DNA of 64,000 bases, taken from Megalopta genalis. Lineage: Eukaryota; Arthropoda; Insecta; Hymenoptera; Halictidae. The DNA is taken from assembly GCF_051020955.1 (NCBI RefSeq), contig NW_027476270.1, positions 248,001 to 312,000 of the forward strand, in the 5' to 3' direction. Positions 8,703 through 17,252 of this stretch are shown here, in pieces (positions within the stretch are counted from its first letter, which is position 1; each line of letters starts with the position of its first letter). The notes beneath the pieces are model-generated. The model was not told where the DNA came from. It did no database searches and saw nothing but the letters and a program-made list of their open reading frames with translations. Position numbers and translations under genes: made by a program.

Positions 8703-11700
8703 CCATCGCAGAAAATCCCAAGACCCATCCAGACACACACCTTCATAATAAATTCCGACACCAACGAATTATTAGTCACAGCTCAGATTAATGTCGCCGA
8801 TGTCGATCAGAACATAATACCATGCCGTGCCTTAGTTGACACTTGCTCTACCACCAATTTTATGACAGAAGATCTAGCCAAGAGGCTCCGTTTGCCGCAA
8901 GATCGATGCACCATCTCTGTGGGCGCTCTCAATGCGCTGTCGACCATATCTAACCATACCATTAGGGCAAACATTCAATCTAAGGTCAGCAATTATCATC
9001 GAACCCTTACATTTTTGATCGTACCAAACATCGCTCCATTAGTACCAGACCAGACAGTCGACCGCACAATGCTCAGAATCCCTCGCAACATCGAGCTCGC
9101 CGACTCAACGTTCCATCGACCAGCACCAATCGACATATTACTGGGGGCTGGAACAGCGCTATCGATATTATGCGTAGGGCAAATTGATCTTTCTCAACCA
9201 GACGGCCCAGATCTTTTCCTCCAAAAGACAATGCTTGGATGGGTCATCGGAAGCAGTGTGCCAACAGCACAACCAAGGCAGAAGGTCACATGCCATACAA
9301 CAACGGCACTACAACGCGAGCTAGCACGTTTTTGGGAAATCGAAGAAGGTCCGCAATCTCAGCATCTATCCAAATCAGAATCGACGTGCGAACAACATTT
9401 TCAGAATACCGTTACAAGAAACACAGAAGGTAGATATGTTGTCGCACTTCCATTTAACGAAAACAAGGACAAGCTGGGTGAATCCAAGACGCAAGCACTG
9501 AAGCGTCTCATCTCATTAGAACGGAAATTCAAACGCGATCCAGACTTCAAACAGCAGTACCAATCAATCATTCAAGAATATCTCGATCTTGGCCACATGT
9601 CCGAAGTGCAGATATCTCACCAAGGATACTATCTTCCACATCACGGGGTCATCAAAATGTCGAGCGATACAACTAAATTACGCGTAGTCTTCGACGGGTC
9701 GGCAATCACAAGCACTGGATTTTCACTTAACGACACCTTACACATTGGACACAAAATACAGGACGATCTGTTCTACATTTTGCTCCGATTTCGCATCCAT
9801 CAGTATGTTATTACTGGCGACATCGAGAAGATGTATAGGCAATTTCTCGTGCGCCCAGAAGACAGAAGGTACCAGAGAATCCTCTGGCGAATCACCGACA
9901 ATTGCGTAAAAACTTATGAACTAAATACGGTTACATTCGGCCTATCAGCCGCCCCATATCTGGCTATCAGATGCCTCCAACAAGTGGCACAAGACGAAGG
10001 TCACCGCTTTCCTTCCGCCGCGAAAATCTTGCAGCAGGATTTCTATGTGGATGATGCACTCACCGGCGCGTCCACGATCCAAGAGGCCCTCGCGTCACGA
10101 AACGAACTTATACAACTCCTTCGCTTATCCGGTCTAAATATCAGGAAATGGGCTTCCGATAACCAAGAATTGTTAAGCGGGTTGTCCGATCAAAATATCA
10201 ACCAGAAACTTCACCTCGGTGAATCTTCAACAATCAAAACGCTCGGGATCGTTTGGGATTCAGTCGAGGACTCCATTACATACACAGTCAAGCCTCTCAC
10301 ACATGCATCTCGAGTCACCAAACGATTGATCAGTTCTGAAATAGCAAAGGTTTATGACCCGTTGGGTCTCCTAGGCCCAGTCATCATCGTGGCAAAAATC
10401 CTCCTCCAGAAAATATGGACTTTGAAAGTTGATTGGGACGAATCGCTACCCATGAGCTTACACACGGAATGGACACGATACTACACGCAACTACCATTGC
10501 TCAACAATGTGACATTTAATCGAAAAACCGTAATCACTGCGGCTTCAACCATCCAGTTACATGGATTCTGCGACGCCAGCGAGAAAGCGTACGGAGCCTG
10601 TGTATACCTCCGTTCTACAGATGCAGAGGGTCAAACGCAGGTGGAACTCCTAGCAGCCAAATCGAAGGTTGCACCGTTAAAGAGTCAATCTATCCCGCGA
10701 CTCGAATTGTGTAGAGCCTTATTACTATCATCGCTCATTAATACTATTCATAAAGCATTACACATACACATCAACCGCACGATTTTATGGACAGATTCAA
10801 CAATAGTTTTGCATTGGCTTAATTCGTCACCTCATACATTAAAAACATTCGTCGCCAACCGGGTGTCCGAGATCCAATCCAAAACAAAGATTGAAGAATG
10901 GCGCCACGTTAGCTCAGCTGATAACCCAGCAGATCTCATTTCTCGAGGACAATCAATAGAGGAGTTCCTTCGACCATCCATCTGGTGCAATGGCCCAACT
11001 TGGCTTCACCAGGATGAGTCATACTGGCCAAATGGGAAATTAGTACCTGTTCTCGATGACTCGGAGCAACGGGTTGCTGTCTGCTTAGCTATGACCACCA
11101 TCGACGCAAGTTTACTCGAACGGTCCTCGTCGTGGAGCAGGCTTTTGCGGGTCGTTGCATGGTGCCTACGGTGGAAGCCAGGACGGATGACGAAGGGTAC
11201 TCTACAGGCAACCGAGCTAGCTCGAGCAAGGACAACCGTTATAAAATTATTGCAACGGTCTTACTTCGCAGACGAATTCCATCTCATACGACAGCATCGG
11301 CATCATAAGATCACCGGAAAATTAGCGAGATTACATCCATTCATTGACCAAGACGGGATACTACGAGTCGGAGGTAGACTGAGAAATTCAACGTTGACAT
11401 TCACGCAAAAACACCCTATTATCCTACCAAAGTCGCACACAACCAACCTCATCATCCAGAACGAACACATAATTCACATGCACGCCGGTACTCAAGCTAC
11501 ATTATATGCAACAAGAAGAGCGTACTGGCCCATAGACGGGCGAAGTCAAGTTTGGAAAACAATTCGGAGTTGCGTCCGCTGTTGTCGAGCCAATCCACCT
11601 CATGCCAATTACGTAATGGGTGATTTACCAAAGGCCAGAGTCACAGAATCTCGTCCGTTTACAAATGTAGGAGTGGACTACTGTGGGCCTTTTTTCGTGA

Positions 11701-12650
11701 AAGAACGAACATACAGGAATCAGCGTCGTATAAATGTATACGTAGCCGTTTTTGTATGCCTCGCGGTAAAGGCCGTCCACCTCGAGCTTGTCGGCGACTT
11801 CACCAGTGAAGCCTTTATTGCAGCTTTGGGACGATTCATAGCAAGACGAGGTTTTTGCAAAAATCTATACTCCGACAACGGTTCCAATTTCATCGGAGCT
11901 AATAACGAATTCAAAGAACTTCGAGAATTGTTGCGCTCCGACAATCATTACAACAACGTAGCTTCGTTCCTCGCAGATCGCTCAATTAATTGGCATTTCA
12001 TTCCACCTCAAGCTCCGCATTTCGGCGGCCTCTGGGAAGCAGCAGTAAAGTCATTTAAGAAACATTTGAAACGCGTTATGGGTGCTGAATTGTTTACCTT
12101 CGAAAACTTGAATACCTTAATTATCAACATTGAAGCTATTCTCAATTCCCGTCCTCTGACTCCAATCTCATCCGATCCAAACGATCTTCTTGTTCTTACC
12201 CCCGGTCATTTCCTTATCGGTGATGCTCTCACAAGTTTACGCGAACACGAGTTAACAGATGTTCCATCCAATCGGCTATCCGGGTGGCAACGCATTCAAC
12301 AGCTAAAACAGCATTTTTGGAAGTGTTGGCATCGAAAATATTTGAACGAGCTGACCAGTCGTAGTAAATGGTTCAAGGGAGATCACCAGATCACTGAGAA
12401 CTCTATAGTCCTCCTCAGGGAAGATCACGTGCCGTCCATGCAATGGCCGTTGGGGCGAGTCATCAAGGTCCATCCAGGCTCCGACGGCATAATTCGCACA
12501 GTAACAGTAAAGACTGCTACGAATGTGTTCGATCGGAGCATAAAAAAACTCGTCCCATTGCCAATCCAACCAGATGACGACAACCAAGGACGCAGCAGAT
12601 CTTCGACAGAAGATGACCAGCCCGGGAATGTTACATTTAGTAATTCATAG
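8700..12650 (+). CDS. pol: Pol polyprotein: protease, reverse transcriptase, RNase H, integrase
   Basis: The frame is open for 1,316 codons after the gag UGA; the first Met is at 8862 (numbering below counts from it). An aspartic protease spans about 8750-9180: LVDTCST holds the catalytic Asp, with Cys where most retropepsins have Gly, and DILLGA lies near residue 91. GWVIGS leads into RT, with catalytic Asp 320 (TGDIEKMYRQF) and YVDD at 395-398. RNase H has D571 (FCDAS), E615 (LELC), D645 (WTDS) and D687/D691 (DNPADL). Integrase has a zinc site (H869/H872/H874 and C904/C907/C908) and the DDE residues D939 (GVDYCG), D1005 (SDNGSN) and E1059 (LWEAAVKS). A DUF5641-like C-terminus ends near residue 1240. 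All key residues are present. Expression probably depends on readthrough from gag. It copies the RNA to cDNA in particles and inserts it in the nucleus. Confidence 0.94.
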   Translation, partial: LPSQKIPRPIQTHTFIINSDTNELLVTAQINVADVDQNIIPCRALVDTCSTTNFMTEDLAKRLRLPQDRCTISVGALNALSTISNHTIRANIQSKVSNYHRTLTFLIVPNIAPLVPDQTVDRTMLRIPRNIELADSTFHRPAPIDILLGAGTALSILCVGQIDLSQPDGPDLFLQKTMLGWVIGSSVPTAQPRQKVTCHTTTALQRELARFWEIEEGPQSQHLSKSESTCEQHFQNTVTRNTEGRYVVALPFNENKDKLGESKTQALKRLISLERKFKRDPDFKQQYQSIIQEYLDLGHMSEVQISHQGYYLPHHGVIKMSSDTTKLRVVFDGSAITSTGFSLNDTLHIGHKIQDDLFYILLRFRIHQYVITGDIEKMYRQFLVRPEDRRYQRILWRITDNCVKTYELNTVTFGLSAAPYLAIRCLQQVAQDEGHRFPSAAKILQQDFYVDDALTGASTIQEALASRNELIQLLRLSGLNIRKWASDNQELLSGLSDQNINQKLHLGESSTIKTLGIVWDSVEDSITYTVKPLTHASRVTKRLISSEIAKVYDPLGLLGPVIIVAKILLQKIWTLKVDWDESLPMSLHTEWTRYYTQLPLLNNVTFNRKTVITAASTIQLHGFCDASEKAYGACVYLRSTDAEGQTQVELLAAKSKVAPLKSQSIPRLELCRALLLSSLINTIHKALHIHINRTILWTDSTIVLHWLNSSPHTLKTFVANRVSEIQSKTKIEEWRHVSSADNPADLISRGQSIEEFLRPSIWCNGPTWLHQDESYWPNGKLVPVLDDSEQRVAVCLAMTTIDASLLERSSSWSRLLRVVAWCLRWKPGRMTKGTLQATELARARTTVIKLLQRSYFADEFHLIRQHRHHKITGKLARLHPFIDQDGILRVGGRLRNSTLTFTQKHPIILPKSHTTNLIIQNEHIIHMHAGTQATLYATRRAYWPIDGRSQVWKTIRSCVRCCRANPPHANYVMGDLPKARVTESRPFTNVGVDYCGPFFVKERTYRNQRRINVYVAVFVCLAVKAVHLELVGDFTSEAFIAALGRFIARRGFCKNLYSDNGSNFIGANNEFKELRELLRSDNHYNNVASFLADRSINWHFIPPQAPHFGGLWEAAVKSFKKHLKRVMGAELFTFENLNTLIINIEAILNSRPLTPISSDPNDLLVLTPGHFLIGDALTSLREHELTDVPSNRLSGWQRIQQLKQHFWKCWHRKYLNELTSRSKWFKGDHQITENSIVLLREDHVPSMQWPLGRVIKVHPGSDGIIRTVTVKTATNVFDRSIKKLVPLPIQPDDDNQGRSRSSTEDDQPGNVTFSNS

Positions 12651-12787
12651 ATATAAGGCTCTCAGATACACGTACGCCTACGCGAAACATTACATTCATA
12701 CACGTTACACATCATATATTAGTCATCCACATTGGTCACCACACATCGATTAGACTTTCCTCATTTCACTTTGATCGGTTCCCTCTC
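12651..12787 (+). other. Retrotransposon 3' noncoding stretch
   Basis: About 140 bp separate the pol stop from the polypurine tract. There is no open frame long enough for an envelope-like protein, so the element lacks env. Nothing else is recognisable. Confidence 0.8.
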
Positions 12788-12800
12788 AAGGCGGGGAGGA
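12788..12800 (+). promoter_or_regulatory. Polypurine tract
   Basis: AAGGCGGGGAGGA ends exactly at the first base of the 3' LTR. It is all purine except one C. This RNase H-resistant RNA segment would prime plus-strand DNA synthesis. Confidence 0.87.
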
Positions 12801-13435
12801 TGTTCCGTTCTGTAGGACCTCCCGTAGGCCGCTTTCGCGAAAGTTTATGGCGTGGACCAGCGAGGATCACAAAGAGACGGAAACCTTTTTTCCATCTGCA
12901 GATCATCGGAGCAGGGTCTTCCGTCTCTTTAATGACCGCGACGCGTCGTAGGCACGAAAGGTCCGAAAAAACAACTCCGTCGTAAATTTGAGAATTTAAC
13001 GGGTCTTGAGAAAGTTTAGTCCCAACCGTCGCGGGGACGATATCTCAGGCCCCAGGGGACCTCCCGACCACGCAACTACGCAACACCCCCCTCTCCTAGA
13101 CAAGGCTCGTGTAGGACGATACGAGAGGGTGGTGACGAAAAGCTTAGAGGACACTGATTTGAAAATCGCAATCTTCGAGAAAAACCAATCAGTGCGTCCC
13201 GGCGTGGAGGTGGAGGTTCCTTCAGGGATCTCAAACGGGGGTGACCGATATAAAATAACGCGACCAGTCGGGGCGCGGACAGAAAAACGCAGAAAAACAT
13301 AGTCATCAACAATCATTACCAGCTCTGTTACTTTAAGTGGGCACACAGCATCGCGAACCACATTGTCAATTAGAATCGGGAATTTACAACCCCCGTAGAC
13401 CGAACAACGGTCGCGGTGTCGGTGCGCGAAAAACA
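12801..13435 (+). repeat. 3' LTR
   Basis: The LTR is 635 bp, equal in length to the 5' copy and differing from it at 10 positions (about 1.6%). It begins TGTTCC and ends AAAACA. One difference falls in the left arm of the CCAAT-containing inverted repeat (TTTG instead of TTGG), so this copy has a weaker U3 stem. Its promoter points into the right satellite arm. Confidence 0.96.
13249..13257 (+). promoter_or_regulatory. TATA-like box of the 3' LTR
   Basis: TATAAAATA is at the same LTR offset (448) as in the 5' copy. If active, transcription would run out of the element into the satellite from about 13,280 onward. Confidence 0.6.
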
Positions 13436-13440
13436 AGCTG
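13436..13440 (+). repeat. Right target-site duplication AGCTG
   Basis: AGCTG follows the terminal CA of the 3' LTR and matches 6493-6497. Removing the element and one copy of AGCTG leaves a normal 30-bp monomer with middle AACCTTCTAC, so the target was the third-position-type monomer that ends CTTTGA. Confidence 0.93.
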
Positions 13441-14120
13441 AACCTTCTACTTCGCTTTGATTTGAAGGTAAGTCATGTGTTCCGCATTGATTTGAAGCTA
13501 AATCATGTGTTTCGCATGGATTTGAAGTTAACTCGTTTGTTTCGCATGCATTCGAAGTTAAATCATGAATATCACAAGTATGTGAAGACAACCCATTTGT
13601 TTCGCAAGAATATGAAGCTAAACAATGTGTTTCGCATCGTTTTGAAGCTTAATCATGTGTTTCTCTTGGATTTGAAACTAACTCGTTTGTTTGGCATGCA
13701 GTTGATGCTAAATCAATTATATCACTAGCATTTGAATTTAAACCATTTCTTTCGCAAGAATATGAAGCTAAAACATGTGTTTCGCATTGATTTGAAGCTA
13801 AATCATGTGTTTCGCATGGATTTGAAGTTAACTCGTTTGTTTCGCCTGCATTTGAAGTTACTTCATTTATACAGCAAGCATTTGAAGCTAAATCATTTGT
13901 TTCGCATGGATTTGAAGCTAAGCCTTCTACTTCGCATTGATTTGAAACTAAATCATGTGTTTCGCTTAGATTTGAAGCTAAATCGTTTGTTTCGCCTCCA
14001 TTTGAACCTATATCAATTATATCGGAAGTATTTGAAGCTAAATCATTTGTGTCGCATGACTTTGAATCTAAGCCTTCTACTTCGCATTGATTTGTAGCTA
14101 AATCATTTGTTTCCCTTGGA

Positions 14121-14270
14121 TTTGAAGCTAACTCGATTGTTTCGCATGCAGTTGAAGCTAAATCATGTTTATCACAAGTATCTGAAGCTGAACCACTTGT
14201 TTCGCAAGTATATGAAGCTAAACCATGTGTTTCGCATTGATTTGAAGCTAAATCATGTGTTCCGCATGGA
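14121..14270 (+). repeat. Exemplar of pentamer family II (150-bp higher-order repeat)
   Basis: Five monomers start at 14121, 14151, 14181, 14211 and 14241. They begin TTTGAAG, GTTGAAG, TCTGAAG, TATGAAG and TTTGAAG, and the second has ATCACAAGTA at its end. The GTT-TCT-TAT starts and the ATCACAAG variant mark this family against family I. It recurs throughout, for example near 530-680, 19,890-20,040, 36,490-36,640 and 53,270-53,420. Confidence 0.8.
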
Positions 14271-15299
14271 TTTGAAGCTAACTCGTTTGTTTTGCCTGCA
14301 TTTGAAGTTATATCATTTATATCGCAAGTATTTGAAGCTAAATCATTTGTTTCGCATGAATTTTAAGCCAAATCATGTGTTTCGTATGGAATTGAATCTA
14401 CCTGGTTTGTTTCGCTTCCAGTTGAATCTATATCACTTATATCGCAAGTATTTGAAACTAAATCATGTGTTTCGCATGGATTTGAAGCTAAGCCTTCTAC
14501 TTCACATTGATTTGAAACTAAATCATATGTTTCCCTTGGATTTGAAGCTAACTCGTTTGTTTCGCCTGCATTTGAAGCATTATCAATTATATCGCAAAAT
14601 ATTTAAAGCTAAATCAATTGTGTCGCATGGATTTGAAGCTACGCCTTCTACTCCACATTGATTTGAAGCTAAATCATCTGTTCGCATGGATCTGAATCTA
14701 ACTCGTTTGTTTCGCACGCTGTTGAAGCTAAATCAAGTGTATCACAAGTATTTGAAGCTAAACCCTTTGCTTCGCAATTGATTCGAATATCAGCCTTCTA
14801 CTTCGCATTTATTAGATGCTAAATCATGTGTTTCGCATGGATTTGAAACTAACTCGTTTGTTTTGCATGCTGTTGAAGCTAACTCAAGTGTATCACAAGT
14901 ATTTGAAGCTAAACAATTTATTTCGCATGGATTCGAAGATAAGCCTCCTACTTCGCATTGAATTGAAGCTTAATCATGTGTTTCGCATGGATTTGAAGCT
15001 AACTCGTTTGTTTCGCATGCAGTTGAAGCTAACTCAAGTGTATCACTAGTATTTGAAGCTAAACCATTTATTTCGCATGGATTCGAAGATAAGCCTCCTA
15101 CTTCGCATTGATTTGAAGCTAAATCATGTGTTTCGCATGTATTTGAAGCTAACTCGTTTGTTTCGCATGCTGTTGAAGCTCAATCAAGTGTATCAAAGGG
15201 AAAGAAACTAAACCATTTGCTTCGCATGGATTCGTAGATCAGCCTTCTACTTCGCATTGATTTGAAGCTAAATAATGTGTTTGGCTTGGATTTGAAGCT

Positions 15300-15620
15300 A
15301 TCTCGTTTGTTTCGCATGCAGTTGAAGCTAAATCATGTTTATCTTAATTATCTGAAGCTAAACTTTTGTTTCACAAGAATATGAAGCTGAACCATTTGTT
15401 TCGCATGAATTTGATTCTAAATCACGAGTTTCCCATGGATTTAGTGCTAAATCATGTGTTTCGCAAGCATTTGAAGCTCATTCATTTGTGTCGCATGAAT
15501 ATGATGCTAAGCCTTCTGCATCGCATTGATTTGAAGCTAAAACATGTGTTACGCATGGATTTGAAGCTAAATCATGTGTTTCGCAAGGATTTGAAGTCAT
15601 GCCTTCTACTTCGCATTGAT
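15300..15620 (+). repeat. Divergent partial copy of the 2.9-3.4 kb and 16.5-17.0 kb satellite segment
   Basis: The run of variants TTCACAAGAATATGAAGCT, CATGAATTTGATTCTAAATC, CCCATGGATTTAGTGC and GAAGCTAAAACATGTG recurs in order near 3,050-3,330, 15,370-15,560 and 16,690-16,960. The copies differ at many bases and this one is shorter, so they are older than the 17-57 kb duplications. One copy lies on the other side of the retrotransposon. Confidence 0.65.
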
Positions 15621-17252
15621 TTGTAGCTAAGCCTTCTACTTCGCATTGATTTGAAACTAGACCATGTGTTTCGCTTGGATTAGAAGCTAAATCATTTGTT
15701 TCGCATACATTTCAAGCTATATCATTTTTATCGCAAGTATGTGAATTTAAATCATTTGTTTCGCATGGATTTGAAGCTAAAACTTCTACATCGTATTTAT
15801 TTGAAGCTTCATCTTGTGCATCGCATGGATTTGAAGCTAAATCTTCTACATCGCATTGATTTGTAGCTATATCATGTGTTTCGCATGGATTTGAAGCTAA
15901 CTCGTTTGTTTCCCCTGCATTTGAAGCTATATCACTTATATCGCAAGTATGTGAAGCTAAATCATTTGTTTCGCAAGGATTTGAAGCTAAGTCTTCTACA
16001 TCGCATGAATTTGAAGCTAAATCATGTGTTTTGCATGGATTTGAAGCTAACTTGTTTGTTTCCCCTGCATTTGAAACTACATCACTTATATCGCTAGTAT
16101 CTGATGCTAAATCATTTGTTTCTGATGGATTTGATGCAGAATCTTCCACATCGCATTGATTTGCAGCTAAATCATGTGTTTCGCATGGATTTGGAGCTAA
16201 ACCTTCTATATCGCATTGATTTGAAGTTAGTCATGTTTTTTGCGTGGATTTGCAGCTAACTCGTTTGTTTCGCCTGCATTTGAAGCTATATCAATTCTAT
16301 CGCAATTATTTGAATCTAAATCATTTGTTTCGCGCGGATTTGAAGCTAAGTCATCTACATCGCATTGATTTAAGGCAATATCATTTGTTTCGCTTTTATT
16401 TGGAGCTAAATCATGTGTTTCGCATGAATTTGAAACTAAATCATGCGTTTCCATGAATTTCAAGCTATCGCGTTTGTTTCGCCTGCATTTGAAGCTATTT
16501 CATTTATATCGCAAGTATTTGAAGGTAACTCATATATTTCGCATGGATTGATGCTAAGCTTTCAACTTCGCATTGATTTGAAACTAAATCATGTGATTCC
16601 CTTGAATGTGAATCTAACTCGTTTGTTTCGTATGCAGATGAAGCTAAATCATGTTTATCACAATTATCTGAAGCTAAACCATTTGTTTCACAAGAATATG
16701 AAGCTAAACCATTTGTTTCGCATGAATTTGATTCTAAATCATGAGTTTCCAATGGATTTGATGCTAAATCATGTGTTTCGCATGGATTTGAAGCTAACTC
16801 GTTTGTTTTGCATGGATTTGAAGATACCTCGTTTGTTTCGACTTTATTTGAATCTGTACCATTTATTTCGCAAGCATTTGAAGCTAATTCATTTGTGTCG
16901 CATGGATATGATGCTAAGCCTTCTGCTTCGCATTGATTTGAAGCTAAAACATGTGTTACGCATGGATTTGAAGCTAAATCATGTGTTTCGCATGGATTTG
17001 AAGCCATGCCTTCTACTTCGCATAGATTTGTAGCTAAATTATGTGTTTTGCATGGATTTGAAGCTAAGTCGTTTGTAGCGCCTGCATTTGAAGCTATATC
17101 ATTTATATCGCAAGTATTTGAAGCTAAATCATTCGTTTCGCATTGCTTTGAAGCTAATCCTTGTACTTCGCATTTATTTGAAACTAAATCATGTGTTTCG
17201 CTTGGATTTGAAGCTAAATCATGTGTTTCGCATTGATTTGAAGGTATATCAA

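Larger units (their letters stand above)
6498..13435 (+). mobile_element. Complete BEL/Pao-type LTR retrotransposon (6,938 bp)
   Basis: The element has, in order: a 635-bp LTR (6498-7132), a primer binding site, a leader, Gag (DUF1759-like plus Cys/His knuckles), an in-frame UGA, protease, reverse transcriptase with YVDD, RNase H, a zinc-binding plus DDE integrase, a C-terminal DUF5641-like region, a polypurine tract and a 635-bp LTR (12801-13435). LTRs begin TG and end CA, and AGCTG flanks both ends. The domain order PR-RT-RH-IN, the GWVIGS-type motif before RT and the DUF1759 and DUF5641 families identify BEL/Pao rather than Ty3 or Ty1. No third ORF for an envelope protein exists. Except for the single UGA, the coding frame is intact over 1,760-odd codons, so this copy may be capable of movement or only recently lost it. 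Confidence 0.96.

Noticed and set aside
11720..11944. Antisense open frames within pol (also 12303-12587) and within gag (7441-7668)
   Set aside because: Shadows of the conserved integrase, C-terminal and Gag coding sequence on the other strand.
12651..12800. Envelope gene
   Set aside because: Only about 140 bp lie between pol and the polypurine tract, with no suitable open frame.
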